This document shows positions 1 to 9,318 of a stretch of DNA of 62,681 nt, piece after piece (position 1 is the stretch's first letter; each line of letters begins with the position of its first letter). The translations under genes and the position numbers were made by a program. The notes beneath the pieces are model-generated. The model was not told the DNA's origin and searched no databases. It saw nothing but the letters and a program-made list of their open reading frames with translations. Source of the DNA: Ferruginibacter sp. (GTDB taxonomy: Bacteria; Bacteroidota; Bacteroidia; Chitinophagales; Chitinophagaceae); NCBI GenBank assembly GCA_025359625.1, contig JANYFT010000031.1, positions 1 to 62,681 on the forward strand. Direction: 5' to 3'.

Positions 1-795
1 AAAGTTGCATTAGAAGAAGCATTGGGCTACCAGGATGAGCTGATCACCATGAGTGAAGTGTACAGCCTCTGGGCAATAGAAGGCGATGAGTATATACGGT
101 CAGTACTCAGTTTTGCAATTGCTGATAAAGGGGTTGTAATACCGAATGATATTACCCTGTTCAAAGAATTAAAATTGCGGTTACTAAACGGAACGCATAC
201 ACTAAGCTGTGGTGTGGCATTTTTAGCAGGCTTTAACACAGTTAAACAGGCAATGGATAATCCGGTACTTTATAATTTTATAAAGCAATTGATGATAAAA
301 GAAATTGCTGTGGCAATTCCTTATCCAATTCCTGAAGCTGTGGCTAGGGAGTTTATGCTAAATGTATTAGACCGGTTTAGTAATCCAAGCATAGAACATC
401 AGTGGATCAGCATTACATTGAATTATACTTCCAAATTAAAAATGAGGGTGGTGCAGGTTTTGCAACGTTATCATGAATTATATAATGCTGTTCCTGAAAA
501 TCTTGCTATAGGGTTTGCCGCCTGGTTGTTATTTATGAAAGCAGTAAAAAAAGAGGGAGCTGTTTATTTGGGAGAACTCAATGGACAACCCTATCCCATC
601 AAAGATGAAATGGCAGGATATTTCTTTGATCATTGGCAAAATTTGAGTCCTGAAATTTTAGTGAAAACGGTGCTTGGAGATACGGCTTTATGGGATACTG
701 ATTTAACATTGATCCCCGGCTTTGCCGACAAGGTTACCAATAAATTAAATGAAATATTGCAGCAGGGGATGATGGCAGTGATTGAACCTGATTAA
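1..795 (+). CDS. uxaB: Tagaturonate reductase (altronate oxidoreductase), C-terminal part, cut by window start
   Basis: The reading frame is open from base 1, so the gene begins outside the window and about 264 C-terminal codons remain. UxaB reduces D-tagaturonate to D-altronate with NADH in hexuronate catabolism. The fragment carries the signature of the polyol-specific long-chain dehydrogenase/mannitol dehydrogenase family: a KLRLLNGTH segment with Lys, Asn and His spaced K-x4-N-x2-H (fragment residues 58, 63 and 66), which is the catalytic triad of that family. The helical C-terminal domain follows to the stop. Uronate isomerase comes next on the same strand 331 bp downstream, which favours tagaturonate reductase over mannitol or fructuronate dehydrogenase. 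The missing Rossmann domain prevents a direct check of cofactor binding. Confidence 0.85.
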   Translation, partial: KVALEEALGYQDELITMSEVYSLWAIEGDEYIRSVLSFAIADKGVVIPNDITLFKELKLRLLNGTHTLSCGVAFLAGFNTVKQAMDNPVLYNFIKQLMIKEIAVAIPYPIPEAVAREFMLNVLDRFSNPSIEHQWISITLNYTSKLKMRVVQVLQRYHELYNAVPENLAIGFAAWLLFMKAVKKEGAVYLGELNGQPYPIKDEMAGYFFDHWQNLSPEILVKTVLGDTALWDTDLTLIPGFADKVTNKLNEILQQGMMAVIEPD

Positions 796-983
796 GAAAA
801 GGCTTTTGCTTTTCCTTTCGAAAAAACGCATACGAGCAAGGTTATTTTTAATCTGATCTGCCCGTAACAGAATAGGATAAAGTTTTTTGTGGTGTTTCGC
901 AAGGCTTGTTCATTAAAGCTAAAATGAAGAAATGGAAGAACAAATGTTTATCAAGGTATTAGTACCGCTCCTTCAATTAGATT

Positions 984-1075
984 AACATCCTTTTCCCTTC
1001 TTACTTAGGAGAAGGTGTCCGCTTCGGCGGACGGATGAGGTGGAGAAGGAGAAGGAGGACGAGGTCACCGGGAAC
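984..1075. repeat. Intergenic hairpin-rich element between uxaB and uxaC
   Basis: The 331-bp gap between uxaB and uxaC holds two adjacent inverted repeats. One is CCTTCT (996-1001) with AGAAGG (1010-1015). The other is a perfect hairpin GTCCGC-TTCG-GCGGAC (1017-1032) with a UUCG-type tetraloop. A purine-rich GGAGAAGGAGAAGGAGGA stretch follows. The composition is unlike the flanking DNA and resembles the dispersed intergenic repeats found in many bacterial genomes. It is not followed by a T-run, so it is not a typical terminator. It may act as a transcript-processing or attenuation element. The rest of the gap shows nothing recognisable. Confidence 0.5.
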
Positions 1076-1126
1076 TGAAAAAAATAAACAACCTCAATTT
1101 TAATCCATTCTAATAAATAAGCTCAA

Positions 1127-2527
1127 ATGAAAAAATTTATAGACGAGAATTTCTTGTTGCATAGTAAAACTGCCATTGAGTTGTATCATGGTTTTGCAAA
1201 AGGAATGCCCATAATAGATTACCACAATCACCTATCATCAGAACAAATTGCCAATGATATAAATTTTGAAAACCTTACGCAGCTTTGGTTATATGGCGAC
1301 CACTATAAATGGCGAGCCATGCGTACCAACGGCATAAAGGAAAAATACATTACCGGCGATGCAACCGATTATGAAAAGTTTGAGCATTTGGCTGCTACAG
1401 TTCCATATACTTTACGCAATCCCTTATATCACTGGACACACCTTGAGTTGCAGCGCTATTTCAATATTGATACGATTCTTTCTCCCGAAACTGCCCGGGA
1501 AATTTATGATGCTTGTTCTGCCAAAATAAAAACGCCTGCATATTCAGTAAGGAATCTGTTGCGAAAAATGAACGTGAAAGTTCTCTGCACAACAGACGAT
1601 CCAAATGATAGCCTGGAGCATCACCGGAAAATAAAAGAAGACGGATTTGAGATAAAAGTGTTACCCGCTTTTCGCCCTGACAAAGCGATGAATGTGGATG
1701 ATGTAGTGAGCTTTAACGCCTACGTAAATAAATTGCAGGAAGTATCCAATATTTTAATTGCCTCTTTTGATGATTACCTGCAGGCCCTTAAAAGCCGCCA
1801 TGATTTTTTTGCGGAGATGGGTTGTTGCATCAGCGACCATGGGTTGGAACAGATCTATGCGGTGGATTACAATGAAGCAGAAATAAAAAATATATTCCGC
1901 AAGTTAACTGCAGGTGAAACGATCTCACAGCCGGAGAATATGAAATTTAAATCGGCGATGCTTGTAAAATTTGCTTTGTGGGACCATGAAAAAAACTGGG
2001 TACAACAATACCACCTCGGTGCTTTGAGGAACAATAATTCAAGAATGCTGAAAACGCTTGGCGCCGATACAGGCTGGGATTCCATCGGCGATTTTTCTCA
2101 GGGTAAACAGTTGTCAAAATTTTTAGACCGGCTTGATAGTGCCGATCAACTGGCAAAAACAATTCTCTATAACCTTAACCCGGCCGATAATGAACTGGTA
2201 GCTACCATGGCCGGAAATTTTAATGATGGCAGCGTTGCCGGAAAAATGCAATTTGGTTCTTCCTGGTGGTTTTTAGATCAGAAAGATGGTATCACCAAAC
2301 AGATCAATGCACTCAGCAATATGGGCTTACTGAGTAAGTTTGTTGGCATGCTTACAGACAGCCGCAGTTTTATGAGCTATCCCCGTCATGAATATTTCAG
2401 GCGTATTCTTTGCAATATTTTTGGTGAAGAAATAGAGAATGGCGAACTGCCCGATGATATCGCCTGGACAGGAAAACTGATTCAGGATATTTGCTATAAT
2501 AATGCGAAGGAATATTTTGGATGGTGA
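1127..2527 (+). CDS. uxaC: Uronate isomerase (glucuronate/galacturonate isomerase)
   Basis: Catalyses the aldose-ketose isomerisation of D-glucuronate to fructuronate and D-galacturonate to tagaturonate, the first cytoplasmic step of hexuronate breakdown. It supplies the substrate of the upstream UxaB. The 466-residue length is normal for UxaC, an amidohydrolase-superfamily barrel. The N-terminal metal-binding HxH motif is visible as DYHNHL (His33 and His35). The conserved C-terminal segment around LTDSRSFMSYPRHEYFRR, typical of uronate isomerase, is also present. The ATG start is preceded by an AT-rich leader with no strong Shine-Dalgarno sequence. The neighbour and the motifs agree, so the identification is secure. 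Confidence 0.95.
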   Translation: MKKFIDENFLLHSKTAIELYHGFAKGMPIIDYHNHLSSEQIANDINFENLTQLWLYGDHYKWRAMRTNGIKEKYITGDATDYEKFEHLAATVPYTLRNPLYHWTHLELQRYFNIDTILSPETAREIYDACSAKIKTPAYSVRNLLRKMNVKVLCTTDDPNDSLEHHRKIKEDGFEIKVLPAFRPDKAMNVDDVVSFNAYVNKLQEVSNILIASFDDYLQALKSRHDFFAEMGCCISDHGLEQIYAVDYNEAEIKNIFRKLTAGETISQPENMKFKSAMLVKFALWDHEKNWVQQYHLGALRNNNSRMLKTLGADTGWDSIGDFSQGKQLSKFLDRLDSADQLAKTILYNLNPADNELVATMAGNFNDGSVAGKMQFGSSWWFLDQKDGITKQINALSNMGLLSKFVGMLTDSRSFMSYPRHEYFRRILCNIFGEEIENGELPDDIAWTGKLIQDICYNNAKEYFGW

Positions 2528-2560
2528 TGATGGCTACTGCATAAAATATCATTAGGTAAT

Positions 2561-3019
2561 TTATACCTTCACCTTAATCACCAACTTCTGTATAGTATCA
2601 TTATCCACCGCAATCATCGGCGCATGCACATCTTCAGGAAAAAGAATAACAAATTGTCCATCCATTAATTCAAAATAAGTAGTTGGTTCATCAGCATAAA
2701 GCATAAAATCTTTTTCCGGATCATATTCACCTTTTGGTGCAGTACAACTGGTTCTTGGTTTCCACCCAAACCTCTCTTTTCCTTTAATACAAAACTGGAT
2801 ATCGATGTGTTGATGGTGGCATTCAAATTCCTGTATGGATTCCACAGCCCTCATCCCTTTATTACTGGAGAAAATAGCCCTGATATTGTCTCCGTCAATT
2901 TGATAGATACCCGGTGCTACACTCGCAAGGTCCATACTGTTAATGAAGTTAAATGCTTTTTCAAAAAGAGGATGCACCGCAAAATATTTTTGTGCATTGT
3001 TAATTGAGTCGATGATCAT
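2561..3019 (-). CDS. YhcH/YjgK/YiaL family protein (DUF386, sugar anomerase-like)
   Basis: A protein of about 152 residues of the YhcH/EbgC cupin-like family. Conserved features are the metal-site-like His cluster (CHHQHID) followed by a central GxERFGW segment, and the late PEDVHAP motif with Glu and His. Members include the N-acetylneuraminate anomerase NanQ and the beta subunit of Ebg galactosidase, and many lie in sugar-acid loci. I chose the internal ATG at 3019 (MIIDSINN) because family members begin this way. A longer frame to 3040 adds only seven unconserved residues. The gene is convergent with uxaC (33 bp between the stops) and divergent from the GntP permease. Its sugar substrate cannot be deduced. 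Confidence 0.85.
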   Translation of the reverse strand: MIIDSINNAQKYFAVHPLFEKAFNFINSMDLASVAPGIYQIDGDNIRAIFSSNKGMRAVESIQEFECHHQHIDIQFCIKGKERFGWKPRTSCTAPKGEYDPEKDFMLYADEPTTYFELMDGQFVILFPEDVHAPMIAVDNDTIQKLVIKVKV

Positions 3020-3126
3020 AGTGATTTCTAATTTTCCCAAATATAAACCATTGACCGGCCTGCTTAAAAGGTATCTGTAAATGCAGATGACTTTTTTGTT
3101 TATCTTTATTTTTCAGCTTAAATATT

Positions 3127-4443
3127 ATGTCGCTACTTATTCTTTTGCTTGGCATTGCATTGCTTGTTATACTAATTACCTGGGCACGGCTCAATGCTTT
3201 TCTTGCTTTTATTATTGTCGCTATTTTAATTGGCTTGTTCAATGGTATGGATATAACAGCCATCAGTGGTTCATTGCAAAAAGGCATTGGCGATTTGCTG
3301 GGCTCCATCATCATCATACTTGGCCTCGGCGCAATGCTGGGCAAGTTGGTGGCGGATAGTGGCGCTGCACAAAAAATAGCCTCCGGCCTTATGAAGGCTT
3401 TCGGAAAAAAATACATCATGTGGGCATTGGTATTAACGGCATTCGTAGTGGGCATACCGCTATTTTACAATGTTGGTTTTGTTTTAATGGTTCCGCTCAT
3501 CATCACTTTAGCAAAAAGATATAATATTTCTGCAGTGTATATCGGCATTCCTATGCTGGCCGCATTATCCGTAACACATGGCTATTTGCCGCCCCATCCA
3601 TCACCAACAGCATTGGTTAAACAATACAATGCTGACCTTGGACTTACGCTGCTGTATGGCTTTATAGTAGCTATTCCTGCCATTATAATTGCCGGTCCTT
3701 TATTTGCCCTGACACTAAAAAAAATCAACTGTAAACCATTGGAAACTTTCGCCGGAAAAGATATTCCTGATGAGGAATTACCCGGTATGTTCACCAGTAT
3801 GTTCACCGCTTTTCTACCGGTTATTTTAATTGCGATAAGTACCATTGTTAAAATAGCAGTGCACACAGAAAACAGTTTTACAAAAATAATCATTGCCTTA
3901 GGCGATCCGGTTATTGCCATGACCATTACCCTGTTGTATGCCATTTATAGCCTGGGTTTACAAAGAGGTAAAAAAATGAAAGAAGTAATGTGGCCGCTTA
4001 CAGAAGCAGTGAAGGATATAGCAATGATTGTATTCATCATTGGCGGTGCCGGTGGGCTCAAACAAATCTTAACAGACACTGGTATCAGCAACCAGATAGC
4101 AGGTGGGTTACAAGGTATGAATGTTCATCCATTGCTTGCTGCCTGGAGTATAGCTGCCATTATAAGGGTGTGCCTGGGATCCGCTACTGTAGCAGGTTTA
4201 ACTGCCGCAGGTATTGTAGCACCATTGATTGCGACAACAGGTGTAAACCCCAGCCTGATGGTATTGGCAACCGGTGCAGGCAGCCTCATGTTTTCCCATG
4301 TAAATGATGGTGGCTTCTGGCTGTTTAAAGAATATTTCAACTTGTCATTTAAAGATACCATCCGCACATGGAGTGTTATGGAAAGCATTGTTTCTATAGT
4401 GGGTATCATTGCAATTTTTATACTCAATTATTTTATTGCTTAA
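3127..4443 (+). CDS. GntP-family permease (gluconate or D-serine type H+ symporter)
   Basis: A very hydrophobic 438-residue protein with about 12 predicted membrane segments and the hallmarks of the GntP family: the N-terminal LLGIALLVILI helix, a G-rich GLGAMLGKLVADSG loop, and the re-entrant HGYLPPHPSPTAL motif near residues 154-166. A second conserved block is GSATVAGLTAAGI near residue 350, followed by SHVNDGGFWLFKEYF. GntP-family members import gluconate or related sugar acids, and DsdX of E. coli imports D-serine. Hexuronate genes upstream suggest a sugar acid. The RidA gene 57 bp downstream and the fold-III PLP enzyme after it suggest a D-hydroxyamino acid instead. The sequence alone does not decide the substrate. 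Confidence 0.9.
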   Translation: MSLLILLLGIALLVILITWARLNAFLAFIIVAILIGLFNGMDITAISGSLQKGIGDLLGSIIIILGLGAMLGKLVADSGAAQKIASGLMKAFGKKYIMWALVLTAFVVGIPLFYNVGFVLMVPLIITLAKRYNISAVYIGIPMLAALSVTHGYLPPHPSPTALVKQYNADLGLTLLYGFIVAIPAIIIAGPLFALTLKKINCKPLETFAGKDIPDEELPGMFTSMFTAFLPVILIAISTIVKIAVHTENSFTKIIIALGDPVIAMTITLLYAIYSLGLQRGKKMKEVMWPLTEAVKDIAMIVFIIGGAGGLKQILTDTGISNQIAGGLQGMNVHPLLAAWSIAAIIRVCLGSATVAGLTAAGIVAPLIATTGVNPSLMVLATGAGSLMFSHVNDGGFWLFKEYFNLSFKDTIRTWSVMESIVSIVGIIAIFILNYFIA

Positions 4444-4500
4444 TTTTATTGCATTACATAGTTGGTTCAAAAAATCTTAAAAAATTTTAAATAAAAAAGA

Positions 4501-4962
4501 ATGACACCAGATGAAAATTTCGCAGCGCTCAAACTTGAATTGCCACCGGCACCAACTCCGCTTGGCGTGTACAAACCATTTTTAATTGATGGCAATCATT
4601 GTTATGTTTCAGGCCACGGTCCATTGCTAAATGATAAAACTTTAATCATTGGACGCATTGGCGATGGGATGGATATAGACCAGGGCAAGCTTGCTGCACA
4701 GCAGGTAGGGCTGGCCATTCTTGCTACACTACAACAAAACCTTGGTTCCTTCAACAAAATAAAAAGGGTGATAAAAGTATTGGGTATGGTTAACTGTGTC
4801 AGCGATTTTAAACGCCATCCCTATGTTATCAATGGCTGCAGCGAATTGTTTGCAAAAGTGTGGGGAGAAGATAATGGCGTTGGCGTAAGAAGTGCTGTGG
4901 GTATGGGTTCGCTGCCGGATAATATTCCTGTAGAGATTGAAGCATTGTTTGAACTGGAGTAA
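4501..4962 (+). CDS. RidA/YjgF/UK114-family protein
   Basis: A 153-residue protein of the longer YjgF-like endoribonuclease/RidA branch. Classical RidA hydrolyses reactive enamine/imine intermediates such as 2-aminoacrylate, made by PLP-dependent serine and threonine dehydratases. Visible family features are the SGHGP strand near residue 38, the central KIKRVIKVLGMVNCVSDF segment, the NGCSELFAKVWGE helix, and the C-terminal VGVRSAVGMGSLPDNIPVEIEALFEL block, in which the VRSAVG arginine matches the substrate-binding Arg of RidA. It sits 57 bp after the permease and ahead of a PLP enzyme, a context that fits imine clean-up. The start is ATG at 4501. Confidence 0.88.
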   Translation: MTPDENFAALKLELPPAPTPLGVYKPFLIDGNHCYVSGHGPLLNDKTLIIGRIGDGMDIDQGKLAAQQVGLAILATLQQNLGSFNKIKRVIKVLGMVNCVSDFKRHPYVINGCSELFAKVWGEDNGVGVRSAVGMGSLPDNIPVEIEALFELE

Positions 4963-5157
4963 TTCATTTTCATTTATTTGCCAACTTTTACCTCAATGCT
5001 TTTATTAAAAATTTGGGTACCAACTTTTGTTTTTCAATTTGGCATCGTTGTGTCACTCCCTTGTACAAATAAAGCAATGGGCAACAACGATACGAAGCGT
5101 ATTTACTAAACAATACAGACTTTCATACCAGTAGCTTTATCAATAAACAACAACAAT

Positions 5158-6261
5158 ATGAACTGGTTTACAATAAAAAATATCAATACCATCGACTCTC
5201 CGGCTTTGGTTATTTACAAAGAACGTATTCAGCAAAATATTCTTTTACTAAAAGGTATGGTGAACGATGATGTTACACTGCTTCGTCCACACGTAAAGAC
5301 AAATAAAATATCCGAAGTATGCAGTATGATGATGGAGGCAGGCATCACGAAATTTAAATGCGCCACCATTGCAGAGGCAGAAATGCTGGCAATACTTAAG
5401 GCACCGGATGTATTATTATCTTACCAGCCAGTCGGTCCAAAGGCAGATCGTTTGGCAACCCTTGTTGAAAAATACCCGTCCACACATTTCTCTTGTGTAA
5501 TAGATAATATTCATGCCGCTGAATATCTGTCAACTGTGTTTGCAGCAAAAAAGATATTACTCAATGTATTTATTGATGTGAACACCGGTATGAACAGAAC
5601 GGGTATTTCTCCAGCTCATGCACCCCAGTTATTTGAAGCGGTTGAATTGTTGCCTGCCATAAAAGTTATAGGTCTGCATGCTTACGACGGACATATAAAA
5701 GATACGGATGTAGCGCAGCGTAAACACAATGTGGATGCAGCTTTCAGCAAAGTATTAATAGTAGCTGCCACCATTGAAGCTATAACAAAACAACCATTGA
5801 AAATTGTTGCAGGCGGCTCACCAACATTTCCGGTGTATGCAGAAAGGAGTGATGTGGAATGTAGTCCGGGTACATTTGTATTTTGGGATTGGGGCTACAA
5901 ACACGCCATGCCCGATGAACCTTTTGAATATGCGGCATTGGTAATAACAAGGGTAATCTCTATTATTGATGAGCACACTATTACGACAGATCTGGGTCAT
6001 AAATCTGTTGCTGCAGAAAATCCCTTCCCCCGTGTACATTTTTTAAATGCACCGGAAGTAACTCCTATTTCACAAAGCGAAGAGCACCTGGTTGCAAAAG
6101 TTCCTGATTCCTCCTTGTTTAAAACAGGGGATGTGTTGTATGGCGTGCCGGTACATATTTGTCCTACGGTTGCCTTGTATGAAAGGGCAGTAGTAATTGA
6201 AAAAAATGCGGCAGTGGGAGAGTGGAAAGTAGTTGCAAGAGACAGAAGGATAAATGTATAG
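5158..6261 (+). CDS. D-threonine aldolase / D-serine dehydratase-like PLP enzyme (fold type III)
   Basis: A 367-residue enzyme with an alanine-racemase-like N-terminal barrel and a C-terminal D-serine dehydratase-like domain. The N-terminal RPHVKTNK motif gives the PLP-binding lysine (Lys47). The motif HICPT gives His333 and Cys335, the metal-binding pair typical of fold-III D-threonine aldolases and eukaryotic-type D-serine dehydratases. The D-VNTGMNRTG segment and the GGSPTFP phosphate-binding loop are also present. Reactions known for the family are D-threonine to glycine plus acetaldehyde, or D-serine to pyruvate plus ammonia. The upstream RidA gene fits a dehydratase that releases aminoacrylate, but sequence cannot distinguish the two activities. 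The 195-bp gap upstream shows no clear element. Confidence 0.88.
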   Translation: MNWFTIKNINTIDSPALVIYKERIQQNILLLKGMVNDDVTLLRPHVKTNKISEVCSMMMEAGITKFKCATIAEAEMLAILKAPDVLLSYQPVGPKADRLATLVEKYPSTHFSCVIDNIHAAEYLSTVFAAKKILLNVFIDVNTGMNRTGISPAHAPQLFEAVELLPAIKVIGLHAYDGHIKDTDVAQRKHNVDAAFSKVLIVAATIEAITKQPLKIVAGGSPTFPVYAERSDVECSPGTFVFWDWGYKHAMPDEPFEYAALVITRVISIIDEHTITTDLGHKSVAAENPFPRVHFLNAPEVTPISQSEEHLVAKVPDSSLFKTGDVLYGVPVHICPTVALYERAVVIEKNAAVGEWKVVARDRRINV

Positions 6262-6408
6262 CGTGGATTTTTATGGATTTAAAATGGATAAAATATTTTG
6301 TAGCTTTTAGTAAATGAACAGTTACATTTTTGGTTCGGGTAGAGGATGAATTGATAATTGTTTTGACCTTTAAGCGATGTTGAATTTTGGCAAATAAAAA
6401 AGTAAAAC

Positions 6409-7479
6409 ATGTTTACAATCGATGCTCATTTAGACCTTAGCATGAACGCAATGGAATGGAACCGTGACTTGCGTAAACCTGTTGTTGAAATCAGGGAAAG
6501 GGAAAATAAGTCTACCGATAAACCCGACAGGGGAAGAGGGACTGTGGCATTACCCGAACTGCGAAAAGGGAATATCGGTTTAGTAGTGGCTACACAAATA
6601 GGAAGATATGTAGCACCGGGAAACCCTTTGCCGGGCTGGCATTCCGCAGAACAGGCCTGGGCGCAAACACAGGGTCAACTGGCTTGGTACAAAGCAATGG
6701 AAGCCTGTGGTGAAATGGTGATGATAAAAGATAAAGATGCTTTAGAAAAACATTTTTCCCTGTGGATGAACGATGAGCCTAATGATAAAAAACCAGTTGG
6801 TTATATACTGAGTCTGGAAGGAGCAGATTCGATGGTAACACTGGATAACTTACACATTGCTCATGCATATGGTTTGCGTGCCCTTGGCCCTGCACATTAT
6901 GGCCCCGGCCGCTATGCGAATGGTACAGACGCCACCGGGCATTTAGATGAACAGGGAAAAGAACTGTTGAAGGAAATGGATAGCCTCAGGATGATCCTGG
7001 ATGCTACTCATTTATGCGATGATGCATTTTGGGATGCGATGGAAATATTTAAAGGGCCTGTTTGGGCAAGCCATAATAACTGTCGTGCATTGGTAAATCA
7101 TAACCGGCAATTCAGCGATGATATGATTAAAGTGCTGCTTGAACGTGGTGCAGTAATTGGCGGCGCATTTGATGCCTGGATGATAGTGCCAGGCTGGATC
7201 CGGGGAAAATCATTGCCGGAACAAATGGACTGTACCATCGAAAAAATAATTGATCACATGGATCATATCTGCCAGCTTGCAGGCAATACATTGCACGTAG
7301 GATTGGGTACAGATCTTGATGGTGGTTATGGTAAAGAGCAATCCCCTTATGATCTTGACACTATCGCCGACCTGCAAAATATCCCCGCTATGCTTTTGAA
7401 AAGAGGTTACTCAAATGAAGATGTAGAAAATATCATGCATGGTAACTGGTTGCGTTTTATCACAAAAGCTTGGAGTTAA
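6409..7479 (+). CDS. Membrane dipeptidase, peptidase family M19
   Basis: A 356-residue zinc dipeptidase of the renal dipeptidase family. The N-terminal DAHLDL motif supplies His7 and Asp9. Further metal or substrate ligands are Glu in SLEGAD, His in DATHLCD and His in ASHNN, and Asp lies in the C-terminal GTDLDGG motif. M19 enzymes cleave dipeptides and tolerate a D-residue at the C-terminal position. No signal peptide is visible, so it is predicted to be cytoplasmic. It follows the D-amino-acid-type PLP enzyme by 147 bp on the same strand. Inference: it may release D-amino acids from imported or recycled dipeptides. It is convergent with the amidase gene. Confidence 0.9.
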   Translation: MFTIDAHLDLSMNAMEWNRDLRKPVVEIRERENKSTDKPDRGRGTVALPELRKGNIGLVVATQIGRYVAPGNPLPGWHSAEQAWAQTQGQLAWYKAMEACGEMVMIKDKDALEKHFSLWMNDEPNDKKPVGYILSLEGADSMVTLDNLHIAHAYGLRALGPAHYGPGRYANGTDATGHLDEQGKELLKEMDSLRMILDATHLCDDAFWDAMEIFKGPVWASHNNCRALVNHNRQFSDDMIKVLLERGAVIGGAFDAWMIVPGWIRGKSLPEQMDCTIEKIIDHMDHICQLAGNTLHVGLGTDLDGGYGKEQSPYDLDTIADLQNIPAMLLKRGYSNEDVENIMHGNWLRFITKAWS

Positions 7480-7559
7480 CAAAATCGTTTAGGTCGGTCA
7501 AATAACATACCGTTTGAAACGCCTCTTGGCCTCTTTTACAAACTGCTATGTAATTAAAA

Positions 7560-9176
7560 TCATCCCAAGAGATTTGCTTTAAACCCCGGCTTCCTTCTTT
7601 TTTTAGAAGCCTGTTCATAAGCATAAGCAATGCCCAATAAAGAAGCTTCACTATAGGCTTCTCCAAAAAAAGAAATGCCAACCGGAAGCGAATGTACAAA
7701 ACCCATCGGCACTGTGATGTGCGGAAAACCAGCGATGGCGGCGGGTGTTGAGAGTGAGAAGCCGGTATCATAATCTCCATTGATCAAATCTATACAACAG
7801 GCCAAACCATTTGTTACACCCGAAATGGCATCTAACTGCTGTTCTTTCATAAGGTTGGTAATGATGCTACGGGAGCTAAGTGACTTTGCTAAAGCATCTG
7901 TATATTCCTTACTCTCTAAATTACCTTTTGCCTGGCTGGAGATCAATGTTTCCTGTTTAAAATAAGGCATGGCACGGCTTTCATTTTTTAGATTAAAAGT
8001 AATTACATCCTGTAGTGATTTCATCTTGCCGTTGGCCGCAGCAAGGTATTTGTTTACGCCATCTTTAAATTCATATTGCAATACTGTAAACTCTGCATCA
8101 CCCAGTTCTGCGATACTTTTCAGGAGGTCAACTTCCACTATCACTGCGCCTTTTCTTGTCATCAGTTCAATGGCTTGTTTTAACAGCGATACCATCGCTT
8201 CATTTCCTTTTAAGTGCATTTTTTCAATACCGATCCTTTTACCTTTTAAACCTCCGGCATCTAAAAATTTTGTATAATCTTCTTGATATTTTCCTTCGCT
8301 TTGCCCGGTAACAATATCCTTGTTATCAACGCCGGTTAATGCACCCAATAAAATAGCGGCATCCCTTACGGTACGGGCCATTGGCCCGGCTGTATCCTGT
8401 GTTGCAGAAATGGGTATTATACCCGAACGACTCCATAAACCCACAGTAGGTTTTATCCCTACCAAACCATTTACGGCAGCTGGTGAAACGATGGAACCAT
8501 CCGTTTCTGTTCCGATTGCAATGGTGCAAAGATTGGCGGATGTTGCAGTACCCGAGCCGGCGCTTGATCCGGAAGGATTACGGTCAGTAATGTAAGGGCA
8601 TTTGGTTTGGCCACCGCGGCTGCTCCAGCCACTGGTGCTTCTGCTGCTCCTGAAATTGGCCCATTCGCTTAAATTGGTTTTGCCTAGTATTACAGCCCCT
8701 GCTGCTCTTAATTTTTCGATGATAAAAGCATCTGCTGTTGCAATATTCCCCTGCATGGCAAAAGCGCCTGCGGTGGTCATCATTCCATCGCCTGTGTTGA
8801 TATTGTCTTTTGCCAATACCGGTATGCCATGTAACGGCCCTCTTATTTTACCAGCTTTTCTTTCTTTATCCAATGACGCCGCAATGGTTAAAGCATGCTT
8901 ATTTATTTCTATTACCGCATTTAGTTTTGGCCCTGCTTTATCAATCAATGCAATGCGGTTAAGGTACATTTTTGTAATAGCAACAGCGGTTGTTTTGCCG
9001 CTTTGCATTTTTTGCTGTAGCTCATCAATAGTAATTTCATCCAGTTCAAAATTATCGGGTAATGCGGTTGGTGCAGCATTGCATTTTTTAGGTGTATTGC
9101 CAAATGCTGCCAGCCCGGTAGTAGTTAAGGCAATACCTGTCACTGATCCGTTGTGCAAAAAAGATCTTCTGTTCAT
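7560..9176 (-). CDS. Exported amidase, amidase-signature family
   Basis: A 538-residue amidase with the complete Ser-cisSer-Lys catalytic set. Lys123 lies in VLAKDN, the cis-serine (Ser204) in the NPSGSSAGSG loop, and the nucleophile (Ser228) in GTETDGSI. The spacing of 24 residues between the two serines matches GatA and FAAH. The N-terminus starts MNRRSF with a hydrophobic stretch and a cleavable Ala-rich end, which looks like a Tat signal, so export is likely. The family hydrolyses a wide range of amides, and the fold does not reveal the substrate. GatA is excluded because of the signal peptide and the absence of gatB or gatC. A 232-residue antisense frame at 8602-9300 is only a shadow. 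Confidence 0.9.
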   Translation of the reverse strand: MNRRSFLHNGSVTGIALTTTGLAAFGNTPKKCNAAPTALPDNFELDEITIDELQQKMQSGKTTAVAITKMYLNRIALIDKAGPKLNAVIEINKHALTIAASLDKERKAGKIRGPLHGIPVLAKDNINTGDGMMTTAGAFAMQGNIATADAFIIEKLRAAGAVILGKTNLSEWANFRSSRSTSGWSSRGGQTKCPYITDRNPSGSSAGSGTATSANLCTIAIGTETDGSIVSPAAVNGLVGIKPTVGLWSRSGIIPISATQDTAGPMARTVRDAAILLGALTGVDNKDIVTGQSEGKYQEDYTKFLDAGGLKGKRIGIEKMHLKGNEAMVSLLKQAIELMTRKGAVIVEVDLLKSIAELGDAEFTVLQYEFKDGVNKYLAAANGKMKSLQDVITFNLKNESRAMPYFKQETLISSQAKGNLESKEYTDALAKSLSSRSIITNLMKEQQLDAISGVTNGLACCIDLINGDYDTGFSLSTPAAIAGFPHITVPMGFVHSLPVGISFFGEAYSEASLLGIAYAYEQASKKRRKPGFKANLLG

Positions 9177-9318
9177 AAAAATTATTTTGATAAAAGTAAT
9201 AGTAAAAATGATAGGCGTAATTATTTGTTTATTTTTTCAGTTGCAGCATCATTTTAAAATGGGCAGTAGCAATAAGATACTGAAATGTGGCTCATTTTAA
9301 TGGGAAGGGTATGCATAC

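Noticed and set aside
3000-3455. A 151-codon minus-strand open frame
   Set aside because: It is antisense to the start of the GntP-type permease and shows no recognisable domain.
3127-4443. Naming the GntP-family gene gntP or dsdX
   Set aside because: The family covers several substrates and the context is split between hexuronate genes and D-amino-acid-type genes, so no symbol is justified.
8602-9300. A 232-codon plus-strand open frame
   Set aside because: It is antisense to the amidase gene, whose catalytic motifs are complete. The product is low-complexity hydrophobic.
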